Shown here: one piece after another, positions 34,976-45,089 of the stretch
How positions within the stretch are numbered: the stretch's first letter is position 1
Layout: each line of letters opens with the position of its first letter
Assembly (NCBI RefSeq): GCF_005937885.2
Contig: NZ_CP042176.1
Location: forward strand, 6,443,501 to 6,507,500
From: Bradyrhizobium sp. KBS0727
GTDB taxonomy: Bacteria > Pseudomonadota > Alphaproteobacteria > Rhizobiales > Xanthobacteraceae
Direction of reading: 5' to 3'
DNA: 64,000 nt
The notes under the pieces: model-generated
What the model was told of the DNA's origin: nothing
The model's input: only the letters and a program-made list of their open reading frames with translations
Database searches by the model: none
Made by a program: the position numbers and the translations under genes

Positions 34976-35707
34976 TCATGACCGGAACAACCTCGTATAC
35001 TGGGTCTCGTGGCGCAGGCTGGCGAGATCGGCGCGGAAGGTGGTGCTGGCGAGATCGTCGAGGCCGGATTCAAGCGCGCGCTTTGCGGTCGCCACCACCA
35101 CCGGCTCAAGGGCGGCGAGTACGCGCTGGCTGTCGGTCTGGCCGAGCGGGATCAGCCGCGCACCGGCGGAAATCCAGTTCGACACCAGCGCATGCAGGAA
35201 CGCGTGCATCGCCGGCGGCAACGGAATGGCATGCGCGGCACTGACCAGGCCGACCGCGACGGGATAGACGATCGGCCCGTCGCAAGCGGCAATCACGTCA
35301 TCGAGCCCCTCGCAGCTCCAGGCCGACCGCGATATCTCGATGAAGGCGCGCCCCTGCGTCGTGGTCTCGAGTTGGCGCTCGCGCGAGGGGACGAAGGCGG
35401 CGGCGAGCTCAGCGGTCTCGCGCAACGCCGCGTCGTCGTGCAACGACACCGCCCGATGCGCCTGCGCCACGAACACGCCGTCGCAAAATCCGGAGCCTTC
35501 CGCCAGCATCGCCGCCAGCCAGTCGCGCAACGAGGCGGCATCGGTGATGTCGCCGGCCTCGACCGCCCATTCGATGCCGCTGGAATAGGAGAAGGCGCCG
35601 ACCGGAAACGCCGGCGACAGCCAGGTCATCAGCCGGTACAGCGCCGCCGCTTCGCTTGCCGTCATCCCGCCGTGTTCGTCGGCGGGGGGCGGCTCACTTG
35701 TGGTCAT
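34976..35707 (-). CDS. ureF: Urease accessory protein UreF
   Basis: A 243-residue helical chaperone that joins UreD and UreG on apo-urease. RLMTWLSPAFPVGAFSYSSGIEWAVEAG and the C-terminal DDLASTTFRADLASLRHETQYTRLFRS are family hallmarks. The open frame extends to 35953, but that part is the His-rich end of ureE read in another frame (runs of Met, Thr and Ile), so ATG 35707 is chosen; it overlaps ureE by 14 bases. ATG 35665 is the alternative. Confidence 0.92.
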   Translation of the reverse strand: MTTSEPPPADEHGGMTASEAAALYRLMTWLSPAFPVGAFSYSSGIEWAVEAGDITDAASLRDWLAAMLAEGSGFCDGVFVAQAHRAVSLHDDAALRETAELAAAFVPSRERQLETTTQGRAFIEISRSAWSCEGLDDVIAACDGPIVYPVAVGLVSAAHAIPLPPAMHAFLHALVSNWISAGARLIPLGQTDSQRVLAALEPVVVATAKRALESGLDDLASTTFRADLASLRHETQYTRLFRS

Positions 35708-36374
35708 GAGCATGGGAGTGATCGTGGTGGTGATGATCGTGGCCGCAATGCTCGTCATGATGATGGTCGTCACTGCTGTGACCGTGGTCACTGCTGTGAC
35801 CGTGATCACTGTGGTGATCGTGGTCATCATGCTTGTGATGACCGTGATCGTGGTCATGACTGTGGTCATGCGAGGCATGATCGTGCGACGAATGGTCATG
35901 GCCGCCATGGCCGTGCGCGTGAGCGTCCTCGGCATGCGCATGGGCGGCGGCATAGGCGCCGCCTTCGGGATCGAATGGCGCCTCGATCTCGACGATGCGG
36001 GCGCCGAGCCTGGTCACCATCGCCTCGATGACGTGGTCGCGGCGGATGCGCAGGCCCTTCGGCATGATCTGGGTCGGCAGATGGCGGTTGCCGAGATGCC
36101 AGGCGACCCGCACCAGATGGAGCGGGTCGGCGCCACGGATTTCGACCAGCGGCTCGGGAGCGGCGACCACCTCGATCAGGCGGCCGTCCTCCAGCACCAG
36201 CGCGTCGCCGCCGCGCAGTGCGACGGCGTTTTCCAGGTCGAGCAGGAATTCCAGGCCGCGCGTACCTGTCATCGCCATTCGCCGGCGGTGCCGGTCGTCG
36301 AAATCGAGCACGACGGTATCGGCTGCGGCGTGTGTCCAGCGATGCTGGCCCATGACTTTGGTGGCGCGGATCAT
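35694..36374 (-). CDS. ureE: Urease accessory nickel chaperone UreE with long His-rich tail
   Basis: A 226-residue metallochaperone that brings nickel to the UreG-UreF-UreD complex. The N-terminal peptide-binding and C-terminal metal-binding domains occupy about 1-140 (LGNRHLPTQIMP, IRRDHVIEAMV). The last ~82 residues are a low-complexity His/Asp/Ser/Gly tail with about 37 histidines and one cysteine. Such tails bind and store several nickel ions and are long here even for a rhizobial UreE. The codon pattern (CAT GAC repeats) makes the DNA locally repetitive. Confidence 0.93.
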   Translation of the reverse strand: MIRATKVMGQHRWTHAAADTVVLDFDDRHRRRMAMTGTRGLEFLLDLENAVALRGGDALVLEDGRLIEVVAAPEPLVEIRGADPLHLVRVAWHLGNRHLPTQIMPKGLRIRRDHVIEAMVTRLGARIVEIEAPFDPEGGAYAAAHAHAEDAHAHGHGGHDHSSHDHASHDHSHDHDHGHHKHDDHDHHSDHGHSSDHGHSSDDHHHDEHCGHDHHHHDHSHAHDHK

Positions 36375-36407
36375 ATAAGTCTACCTCGGCGACTTTCCGG
36401 TTCGGTG

Positions 36408-36505
36408 GCTTCATCCTTCGAGACGCGGCCAAGTGGCCGCTCCTCAGGATGAGGTTTGAGAACCTCATGGTGAGGAGCGCGGCAAAGCCGCGCGTCTCGA
36501 ACCAT
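36408..36505. repeat. Palindromic repeat, CATCCTTCGAGACGCGGC type
   Basis: Nested inverted repeats in the gap between ureE and the first monooxygenase-like gene: CGAGACGCGGC-type arms at each end (36418-36428 and 36488-36500 region), GGCCAAGTGGCC, CCTCA-GGATGAGG and GCGCGGC-AAA-GCCGCGC. This is a third repeat family in the window, and like the others it sits inside the urease operon. Confidence 0.7.
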
Positions 36506-36528
36506 GTGGCCACCTGACGGAGCGTGCA

Positions 36529-36828
36529 TCAGAACTTCTCGACCTTGCCGTCGCTGATGATCTCGATCACCGTCGGCGCCGTCTTCATCTGCGACGAATA
36601 CTCCCGCCACACTTTCATGTGGGGCGCCTTGCCATGCGCATTGAGGTCGTCGCGGCTCTCCCAGCGCTCCACCACCACATACAGATTGGGGTTGTTGACG
36701 CTGACATGGCCTTCATAGGAGATGCAGCCCTTCTCCTTGTGCGTCTCGGCGATACAGGCCTTGTGGCCCTTGATGAAGTCATCCTTGTTTTCCGGCTTCA
36801 TCGGCGTGGTGGCGATGACGTAGATCAT
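36529..36828 (-). CDS. Antibiotic biosynthesis monooxygenase (ABM) domain protein 1
   Basis: A 99-residue single ABM-fold protein (MIYVIATTPMKPENKDDFIKG..., then CISYEGHVS and VVVERWESRDDLNAH). The dimeric alpha+beta barrel family includes quinol monooxygenases such as YgiN and many proteins of unknown activity. It lies in the urease operon between ureC and ureE, next to a paralogue 26 bases upstream. The pair look like a local duplication. No link with urea chemistry is established. Confidence 0.8.
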   Translation of the reverse strand: MIYVIATTPMKPENKDDFIKGHKACIAETHKEKGCISYEGHVSVNNPNLYVVVERWESRDDLNAHGKAPHMKVWREYSSQMKTAPTVIEIISDGKVEKF

Positions 36829-36854
36829 TGAAATTCTCCCTTATCGTTTCTTGA

Positions 36855-37154
36855 TTAGCGGACGTCGACTTTTTCGGGCGTGATGACTTCGATCTTCGGC
36901 GGCGCGCTGAGACATTTCACGACGACGCGGCCGAAGGTCTTCATGTGCTCGGCCGCGCGGTGCGGCACCAGCGCTTCGGCATTTTCCCACTGCTCGACGA
37001 ACACCATCTTGGAATGATCGGTGACGCTCTCATGCAGGTCGTAGGCGATATTGCCCGGCTCTTTGCGGGTTTCCTTGATGCAGGCGGTGGCCGCCGCGAT
37101 GAATTCGGCGTGGGTTTCAGGTTTGATCATCAATGTGGCAACGACGTAAATCAC
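36855..37154 (-). CDS. Antibiotic biosynthesis monooxygenase (ABM) domain protein 2
   Basis: A 99-residue paralogue of the next gene downstream (VIYVVATLMIKPETHAEFIAA..., then IAYDLHESVTDHSKMVFVEQWENAEALVPH). It starts with GTG at 37154, supported by GGGAGG eight bases upstream and by alignment with its sister's start. It follows ureC by 106 bases. Both could be quinol or aldehyde-detoxifying oxygenases, or degenerate binding proteins. Confidence 0.8.
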   Translation of the reverse strand: MIYVVATLMIKPETHAEFIAAATACIKETRKEPGNIAYDLHESVTDHSKMVFVEQWENAEALVPHRAAEHMKTFGRVVVKCLSAPPKIEVITPEKVDVR

Positions 37155-37260
37155 GTAGGAATCCTCCCGGACTTTGTTCTGGCTTTGATCGCCCGGGCGG
37201 GACCTTAGCCCAGAAGCGCGATCGGACGCAAAACCGGGCTCCACTTTTGCTGATCGCGCT

Positions 37261-38976
<1,716 letters not shown>

Positions 38977-39023
38977 ATCAGGCTCCAGCCCTCATCATTG
39001 CCGAATGGTTCACAGCTTGTGGC

Positions 39024-39329
39024 TCAAAGCTTTCCCTGCACGTCGCCGCGGAAACCGTAGATCACGCGCTTGCCGGCGAGCGCGACCAGTTGCACGTCGC
39101 GGGTCTGGCCGGGCTCGAACCGCACGGCGGTGCCGGCGGCGATGTCGAGCCGCATGCCGCGGGCTTTCTTGCGGTCGAATTTCAGCGCCGGATTGGTTTC
39201 GAAGAAATGATAGTGCGAGCCGACCTGGATCGGGCGGTCGCCGGTGTTGGCCACCGTGAGCGTCACCGTCTTGCGGCCGGCATTGAGTTCGATCTCGCCG
39301 TCCTTGATGAAGAGTTCGCCGGGAACCAT
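39024..39329 (-). CDS. ureB: Urease beta subunit
   Basis: A 101-residue structural subunit (MVPGELFIKDGEIELNAGR, then RPIQVGSHYHFFETN, FDRKKARGMRLDI). The ATG at 39329 has GGAGAAGGAA upstream. Separate beta and gamma subunits are the usual bacterial layout. A 91-base palindromic repeat lies between it and ureA. Confidence 0.96.
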   Translation of the reverse strand: MVPGELFIKDGEIELNAGRKTVTLTVANTGDRPIQVGSHYHFFETNPALKFDRKKARGMRLDIAAGTAVRFEPGQTRDVQLVALAGKRVIYGFRGDVQGKL

Positions 39330-39344
39330 CTTTTTTCCTTCTCC

Positions 39345-39435
39345 GTCATTCCGGAGCACGCGAAGCGTGAATCCGAAAGTTCGAGATAATCACTTCTGGA
39401 TTCCGGGTTCGGCCGTACCGGCCGCCCCGGAATGA
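39345..39435. repeat. Composite palindromic repeat bounded by GTCATTCCGG / CCGGAATGAC
   Basis: Third copy of the family at 3595 and 17785, here inside the urease operon between ureA and ureB. Inner hairpins include CACGC-GAA-GCGTG and GGCCG-TAC-CGGCC. Confidence 0.75.
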
Positions 39436-39440
39436 CCGCG

Positions 39441-39743
39441 TCACCTGATCGGCTCGTGCACGGTGACGAGCTTGGTACCGTCCGGGAACGTCGCTTCCAC
39501 CTGGATGTCGTGGATCATTTCCGGAATGCCATCCATCACCTGCGCGCGGGTAATGACTTGCGCGCCGGCCTGCATCAGTTCGGCGACGGTGCGACCGTCG
39601 CGCGCGCCCTCGACGATGAAGTCGGAGATGATGGCGATCGCCTCGGGATGGTTGAGCTTGACGCCGCGCTCGAGCCTGCGGCGCGCCACCATGGCCGCCA
39701 TCGAGATCAAGAGCTTGTCCTTTTCGCGGGGAGACAGGTTCAT
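39441..39743 (-). CDS. ureA: Urease gamma subunit
   Basis: A 100-residue structural subunit with the family start MNLSPREKDKLLISMAAMVARRRLERGVKLNHPEA and the end PDGTKLVTVHEPIR. It follows ureD by 27 bases. Confidence 0.96.
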   Translation of the reverse strand: MNLSPREKDKLLISMAAMVARRRLERGVKLNHPEAIAIISDFIVEGARDGRTVAELMQAGAQVITRAQVMDGIPEMIHDIQVEATFPDGTKLVTVHEPIR

Positions 39744-39770
39744 GCGAGCACTCTTAAGTGTTGCGAGAGT

Positions 39771-40607
39771 CTAACTGAGCCAAAGCCGGGGCAGCGGAAC
39801 GCCGCTGGCGCGACCGAGCACGGCCATCATATCGGCGCGAAGCCGCGCCGCATCTTGGGCACAGAAACGCGCCATTGCAAATCCATTCCAGGCCGAGATT
39901 CCGACCTCGCCGCCGAACGGATCCGCGGCCTCGCGGATCCGCTCCACCACGGCCTCATCGCCCGGCACGATCAGCGCGGTACCGATGGCGACGCCGCCGT
40001 TGGCGACGGCCGGCCGCGCCAGCTTTTCGCCGATCTCGCCGTCGAGCCGGATGGTCTCGGCAAACACCAATTTGCCGCCACGGCGCAGGCGCCAGCGGTC
40101 GACGAATTCGCCATGCAGCACGCGCTCGCCCATCGCGGAGCGGCCGAACACCACGATTTCGCACAACAACAGCGAGGCGCTTTCCGCGAGATCAAGATCG
40201 ATCCGCCGCGATATCCGCGCGCGGTCGAACAGAATGGTTTCCTGCGGCAGCCAGGCGAGATGCGCGCCGGCTTCGGCCTTCAGCGCGATGTTGAGCTCCG
40301 CGACAGGTCCGGACGCGCGGTAGACCTTCTCGGCCGCCGCCGTCGTCAGCGTCAGCCGCGCGCCCTCGCCCGCCGTGATCTCGATATCGAAGCGGTCGCC
40401 GCCGGCGATACCACCGGCCGTGTTGACGAACACGCCCGACAGCCCCTCCGCCTCGGGCGAGGGAAAGCGCACGCGCAACGAGCCCGATTCATGCAATATC
40501 CCGCGCCGGGTAACGCCGTCCTGCAGGTGCACGCCGAACTTCACCGCGCCCTGGGCCCGGTTGGCCGCGAATGTCGCCGCCGCCGCGTGCGTGGTCTCGG
40601 TCCGCAT
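39771..40607 (-). CDS. ureD: Urease accessory protein UreD
   Basis: A 278-residue scaffold that binds apo-urease and recruits UreF and UreG. Recognisable segments are VFVNTAGGIAGGDRFDIEI, TTAAAEKVYRA, LAWLPQETILFDRARISRRI and GERVLHGEFVDRWRLRRGGKLVFAE. ATG 40607 is used; ATG 40622 is five codons longer. It lies 96 bases downstream of urtE, with a 50-base repeat in the gap, so the transporter and enzyme genes may share a transcript. Confidence 0.93.
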   Translation of the reverse strand: MRTETTHAAAATFAANRAQGAVKFGVHLQDGVTRRGILHESGSLRVRFPSPEAEGLSGVFVNTAGGIAGGDRFDIEITAGEGARLTLTTAAAEKVYRASGPVAELNIALKAEAGAHLAWLPQETILFDRARISRRIDLDLAESASLLLCEIVVFGRSAMGERVLHGEFVDRWRLRRGGKLVFAETIRLDGEIGEKLARPAVANGGVAIGTALIVPGDEAVVERIREAADPFGGEVGISAWNGFAMARFCAQDAARLRADMMAVLGRASGVPLPRLWLS

Positions 40608-40650
40608 CCATCCCCCAAACAAACTAGAACCCGCTCCGGCGCTTTATATT

Positions 40651-40700
40651 TGACGCGTTTTCTTCACGCGAACCGGAAAACCACTTCGCTTGAAAACGCT
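40651..40700. repeat. 50-base dispersed repeat (ACGCGTTTTCTTTACGCG type), copy 1
   Basis: Copy in the urtE-ureD gap. The element begins GACGCGTTTTC, ends GAAAACGCT and has an inner CGCGT/ACGCG hairpin, so it folds end to end. Two further copies in the same orientation are at 50811 and 51531. Translated in the minus direction it yields SRKENASK, which explains false N-terminal extensions of genes near the other copies. Confidence 0.8.
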
Positions 40701-40703
40701 ATG

Positions 40704-41399
40704 TTACAGCGCCATCTGGCGGCTGATTTCGGCGGGATCGAGGTTCGAGCGATCGCAGGCATATTTCACCGCGCCCCGGTCCATGACCGCGAAATTGTCG
40801 CCGAGCTCGCAGGCAAAGTCGAGGTATTGTTCGACCAGCACGATCGCCATGTTGCCTAGGCTGCGCAGATAGGAGATGGCGCGGCCGATGTCCTTGATGA
40901 TCGAGGGCTGGATGCCTTCGGTCGGCTCGTCGAGCAGCAGCAATTTCGGCCGCATCACCAGCGCGCGGCCGATCGCGAGCTGCTGTTGCTGGCCGCCGGA
41001 CAGATCGCCGCCGCGCCGGCCCAACATCGAATCCAGCACCGGAAACAGCGAGAACACGTCGTCGGGAATATTGCGGTCCTCGCGCTTGAGCGGGCCGAAG
41101 CCGGTCTTGAGATTTTCCTCCACCGTCAGCAGCGGAAATATCTCGCGGCCCTGCGGCACGAAGCCGATGCCGGCCCGCGCGCGCTCGTAGGGCTTCATCG
41201 TCATGATGTCCTTGCCATCGAGCGTGATCGATCCACTGGCAACCGGATATTGGCCTACCATCGCGCGCAGCAGCGAGGTCTTGCCGACGCCGTTGCGACC
41301 GAGCACGCACACCACCTTGCCGGTCTCGGCCGCGATCGAGACCCCGCGCAACGCCTGCGCCGCGCCGTAATAGAGATTGATGTTGTCGACCTTCAGCAT
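40704..41399 (-). CDS. urtE: Urea ABC transporter ATP-binding protein UrtE
   Basis: A 231-residue ATPase of the branched-chain amino acid type. Walker A is GRNGVGKTS, the signature LSGGQQQQLAIGRAL, Walker B LLLLDEPTEGIQPSI. The phrase TEGIQPSI is typical of UrtE as against LivF. It follows urtD by 3 bases. Confidence 0.93.
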   Translation of the reverse strand: MLKVDNINLYYGAAQALRGVSIAAETGKVVCVLGRNGVGKTSLLRAMVGQYPVASGSITLDGKDIMTMKPYERARAGIGFVPQGREIFPLLTVEENLKTGFGPLKREDRNIPDDVFSLFPVLDSMLGRRGGDLSGGQQQQLAIGRALVMRPKLLLLDEPTEGIQPSIIKDIGRAISYLRSLGNMAIVLVEQYLDFACELGDNFAVMDRGAVKYACDRSNLDPAEISRQMAL

Positions 41400-41402
41400 G
41401 GA

Positions 41403-42167
41403 TCAGCGCCCCAAATACACTTCGACCACGCGTTCATTCGTGGAAACCTGGTCAATGGTTCCTTCGGCCAACACCGTGCCCTCATGCAGGCACGTCACCT
41501 TGACGCCGAGCTCGCGCACGAAGGTCATGTCGTGCTCGACCACCATGATGGTCTTTTCCTTGTTGATTTCCCTGAGCAGTTCGGCGGTCTGATGGGTCTC
41601 GACGTCGGTCATCCCGGCCACAGGTTCGTCGACCAGCAGGAGTTTTGGATCCTGCGCCAGCAGCATGCCAATCTCGAGCCACTGCTTCTGGCCGTGCGAC
41701 AGGCTTCCGGCGAGGCGATCGCGCGAATCTTTCAGCCGAATGGTTTCCAGCACGCGCTCGATGCTCTCGGACTCAGGCTTGCTCTCGCGCCAGAACAGGG
41801 TGCCCTTGACGCTGTGGTTGACGTTGAGCGCGAGCAGCAGGTTGTCCTCGATGGTCTGGCTCTCGAACACCGTCGGCTTCTGGAACTTGCGGCCGATGCC
41901 GAGTTCGGCGATGCGGGTCTCGTCGAGCCGGGTCAGGTCGGTGATGCCGTCGAACAGCACCGTGCCCTCGTCCGGCTTGGTCTTGCCGGTGATGATGTCC
42001 ATCATCGTGGTCTTGCCGGCGCCGTTCGGGCCGATGATGGCGCGCATCTCGCCGGGCTCGAGCGTCAGCGACAGGTTGTTGATGGCGTGAAAGCCGTCGA
42101 ACGAGACATGTACGCCGTTGAGATAGAGCAGCGCGGAAGTCGTCCTTCCACCCTCCATGATACTCAT
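41403..42167 (-). CDS. urtD: Urea ABC transporter ATP-binding protein UrtD
   Basis: A 254-residue ATPase with Walker A GPNGAGKTT, the signature LSHGQKQWLEIGMLL and Walker B LLLVDEPVAGMTDVE. The unusual LSHGQKQWLEIGM signature is typical of UrtD. ATG 42167 has GGGGTGAG upstream and begins 4 bases past the urtC stop; the open frame back to 42227 overlaps urtC and is not needed. Confidence 0.93.
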   Translation of the reverse strand: MSIMEGGRTTSALLYLNGVHVSFDGFHAINNLSLTLEPGEMRAIIGPNGAGKTTMMDIITGKTKPDEGTVLFDGITDLTRLDETRIAELGIGRKFQKPTVFESQTIEDNLLLALNVNHSVKGTLFWRESKPESESIERVLETIRLKDSRDRLAGSLSHGQKQWLEIGMLLAQDPKLLLVDEPVAGMTDVETHQTAELLREINKEKTIMVVEHDMTFVRELGVKVTCLHEGTVLAEGTIDQVSTNERVVEVYLGR

Positions 42168-42171
42168 TCGC

Positions 42172-43341
42172 TCACCCCACCGGTTTAGGTTCGCTGACGG
42201 CGTCTTCGCGCGCAGCACTCTCGGCATTCGCCGACATACGCTTGGCCTTGTACGGTTCCCACCAGGCGTTGAAGGTGCCGATGATCCCCTTCGGCAGCAG
42301 CAGCGTCACCAGGATGAACAGCGCGCCCAGCATGAACAGCCAGTACGGCGCCAGCGGGCCTGACGTGAAGACGGTTTTCGCATAGTTGACGACGACGGCG
42401 CCGAGTGCCGCCCCGATCAGCGTGCCGCGGCCGCCGACCGCGACCCAGATCACCGCCTCGATCGAATTGCCCGGCGCGAACTCGCCCGGATTGATGATGC
42501 CGACCTGCGGCACATAGAGCGCGCCGGCAACGCCGGCCATGCAGGCCGACAGCGTAAATACGAACAGCTTGTAGGATTCGACGCGATAGCCGAGAAACCG
42601 CGTGCGCGATTCGGCATCGCGGATCGCGATCAGCACCTTGCCGAGCTTCGAAGTCACCACCGCGCGGCAGATCAGGAAGCTGATGATCAGCGCCAGGCAG
42701 CTCAGCACGAACAACGCCGCGCGGGTGCCTTCGGCCTGCACGTTGAAGCCGAGAATGTCCTTGAAGTCGGTCAAGCCGTTGTTGCCGCCGAAGCCGAAAT
42801 CGTTGCGGAAGAACGCCAGCAGCAGCGCGTAGGTCATCGCCTGGGTGATGATCGAGAGATAGACGCCGGTGACGCGGGAGCGGAACGCCAGCCAGCCGAA
42901 GCAGAACGCCAGCAGTCCCGGCACCACAAGGACCATCAGCGCCGCGAACCAGAACATGTCGAAGCCGTGCCAATACCAGGGCAGCTTCGGATAGTTCAGG
43001 AACACCATGAAGTCGGGCAGGATCGGGTTGCCGTAGACGCCGCGGCTACCGATCTGGCGCATCAGGTACATGCCCATCGCATAGCCGCCGAGTGCGAAGA
43101 AGGCGCCATGGCCGAGCGAGAGGATGCCGCAATAACCCCAGATCAGGTCGATCGAGAGCGCCAGGATGGCGTAGCAGACATACTTGCCGAACAGCGCGAC
43201 CAGATAGGTCGGCACCTGGAAAAACGAGCCCGCTGGCAGCAGCAGGTTGGACAGCGGGATCAGCACGCCGAGGCCGGCGACCACCAGCAGGAAGACCGTG
43301 GCGCTGCGATCCAGCGAGCGCGTCAGGACATGCGGCATCAT
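42172..43341 (-). CDS. urtC: Urea ABC transporter permease UrtC
   Basis: A 389-residue LivM-type permease with about ten spans, including LSIDLIWGYCGILSLGHGAFFALGGYAMGMYL, the hallmark of UrtC. Its start overlaps the urtB stop by four bases. Confidence 0.94.
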   Translation of the reverse strand: MMPHVLTRSLDRSATVFLLVVAGLGVLIPLSNLLLPAGSFFQVPTYLVALFGKYVCYAILALSIDLIWGYCGILSLGHGAFFALGGYAMGMYLMRQIGSRGVYGNPILPDFMVFLNYPKLPWYWHGFDMFWFAALMVLVVPGLLAFCFGWLAFRSRVTGVYLSIITQAMTYALLLAFFRNDFGFGGNNGLTDFKDILGFNVQAEGTRAALFVLSCLALIISFLICRAVVTSKLGKVLIAIRDAESRTRFLGYRVESYKLFVFTLSACMAGVAGALYVPQVGIINPGEFAPGNSIEAVIWVAVGGRGTLIGAALGAVVVNYAKTVFTSGPLAPYWLFMLGALFILVTLLLPKGIIGTFNAWWEPYKAKRMSANAESAAREDAVSEPKPVG

Positions 43342-44966
43342 GCTTCCACCGCCCGGCCCTTGAGCGCGAACAGCCCGCGCGGTCGCTTCTGGATGAACAG
43401 GATGATCAGCACCAGGATCGCGATCTTGCCGAGCACGGCGCCCGCGACCGGCTCCAGGAACTTGTTGGCGATGCCGAGCGTGAAGGCGCCGACCAGCGTG
43501 CCCCAGAGATTACCGACGCCGCCAAACACCACCACCATGAAGCTGTCGATGATGTAGCTCTGACCGAGATTGGGACTGACATTGTCGATCTGCGATAGCG
43601 CCACGCCGGCGATCCCGGCAATGCCCGAGCCCAGGCCGAAGGTCAGCGCATCGACGCGCGAGGTGGCGATGCCCATCGACGCGGCCATGCGGCGGTTCTG
43701 GGTGACGGCGCGCATCTCGAGACCCAAGGCCGTGTAGCGCAGCATCGCCAGCAGGATGCCGAATACGGCCAGCGTAAAGCAGAGGATCCAGAGCCGGTTG
43801 TAGGTGATGGTGATCTGGCCGAGTTCGAATGCGCCGCTCATCCAGGAGGGGTTGCCGACTTCGCGGTTGGTCGGGCCGAACACGGTGCGCACCGCCTGCT
43901 GCAGCACCAGCGACAGGCCCCAGGTCGCCAGCAGCGTCTCCAGCGGCCGGCCGTAGAGGAAGCGGATGATGCTGCGTTCGATCACGACGCCGAGCGCGCC
44001 GGCGACGATGAAGGCCAGCGGCACCGCGATCAGCAGCGAATAGTCGAACAGGCCGGGATAGCGGGTGCGGATGACTTCCTGCACCACGAAGGTGGTGTAG
44101 GCGCCGATCATCACCATCTCGCCATGCGCCATGTTGATGACGCCCATCACGCCGAAAGTGATGGCGAGGCCGATCGCGGCGAGCAGCAGCACCGATCCCA
44201 GCGACAGGCCGTACCAGGCGTTCTGCACCATCGACCACATCGCAAGATTGCTCTGGATCGCGGAGATCGCATTGGCCGCCGCGCGCACGACATTGGGCGT
44301 CGCGTCGCTGCCCAATCCGGTCAACAGCGCCATCGCTTCCTGGTCGCCACGGGCCTTGATGGTGGCGACGGCCTCGAGCTTTTCGGTCTCGGTCGCATCC
44401 GGCTTGTAGAGCAGGATGGCGGCGCGGGCCTCGGTAAACGCCGCCTTCGCCGCCTTGTTGGTTTCCTTTGCCAGCGCGCCGTCGATCACCGGCAGCATGG
44501 CCTCGTCGTGGGTCTTGAACACCGACTGCGCGGCCGCGATCCGCTTGACGGGATCGGGTGACAGCAGGGTCAGGCCGCCAAGGGCGGCTTCCACGGTGCG
44601 GCGCAGGCGATTGTTGAGGCGAACGGCGGCCGCATTGTCCGGCAGCTGGTCGACGGCAGCTCCGGTAGCGGCATCGATGACCTTGCCGTCGGTCCCGGTC
44701 ACGAAAACCTTTTTGGTATCGGGATCGGCCGCAAGCCGGCCGTCCTGCAATGCGCTGATGATGGTAAAGGCCAGCGGATTGCCCGAGGTGGCGACCACGC
44801 CGATGGCGTCGTCGGTATCGGAAAAATCGTCATTGGCGAATTTGGCGACCGCGTCCTCGAACGGGCCGGCCAAAGCCGGGACAACAAAGGCCGGCACGGC
44901 AAAAGCGGCGACCAGAACCAGCGACAGGCAAAGCGCGCGAAATCGATCGAGGAAATTGGCAAGCAC
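43338..44966 (-). CDS. urtB: Urea ABC transporter permease UrtB
   Basis: A 542-residue protein. A signal-like N-terminus (SLVLVAAFAVPAFVVPALAG) leads a ~230-residue periplasmic helical region (HEAT-like in look), which is the mark of UrtB. A LivH-type permease domain with about eight spans follows (GVMGVINMAHGEMVMIGAYTTF ...). It is separated from urtA by 123 bases containing a strong hairpin. Confidence 0.94.
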   Translation of the reverse strand: MLANFLDRFRALCLSLVLVAAFAVPAFVVPALAGPFEDAVAKFANDDFSDTDDAIGVVATSGNPLAFTIISALQDGRLAADPDTKKVFVTGTDGKVIDAATGAAVDQLPDNAAAVRLNNRLRRTVEAALGGLTLLSPDPVKRIAAAQSVFKTHDEAMLPVIDGALAKETNKAAKAAFTEARAAILLYKPDATETEKLEAVATIKARGDQEAMALLTGLGSDATPNVVRAAANAISAIQSNLAMWSMVQNAWYGLSLGSVLLLAAIGLAITFGVMGVINMAHGEMVMIGAYTTFVVQEVIRTRYPGLFDYSLLIAVPLAFIVAGALGVVIERSIIRFLYGRPLETLLATWGLSLVLQQAVRTVFGPTNREVGNPSWMSGAFELGQITITYNRLWILCFTLAVFGILLAMLRYTALGLEMRAVTQNRRMAASMGIATSRVDALTFGLGSGIAGIAGVALSQIDNVSPNLGQSYIIDSFMVVVFGGVGNLWGTLVGAFTLGIANKFLEPVAGAVLGKIAILVLIILFIQKRPRGLFALKGRAVEA

Positions 44967-44993
44967 TGTAACACCCCGGCGGGAGCAGTTTGG

Positions 44994-45022
44994 GGAGAAG
45001 GCGGCAGCATGCCGCCTTCTCC
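44994..45022 (-). promoter_or_regulatory. Perfect 13-base hairpin between urtA and urtB
   Basis: Arms GGAGAAGGCGGCA (44994-45006) and TGCCGCCTTCTCC (45010-45022) with a three-base loop. There is no T tract on the minus strand, so it is not a standard terminator. In transporter operons such stems often protect the binding-protein mRNA and keep permease levels lower; that role is inferred. Confidence 0.75.
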
Positions 45023-45089
45023 GGTCTTTTAGTCTCTTGAAGTTCTTCTTGCTCTTGGAAGTCTTCTTGCGTCAGCTCAGGGGATCAGA

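Noticed and set aside
35707..35953. Long Met/Thr/Ile-rich N-terminus on UreF
   Set aside because: It is the His/Asp codon run of the ureE tail read in another frame, and UreF proteins start near the chosen ATG.
34798..36505. CRISPR-like array from repeated palindromes in the urease operon
   Set aside because: Repeats are few, unequal in length and spacing, and have no unique spacers of constant size; they belong to intergenic palindrome families.
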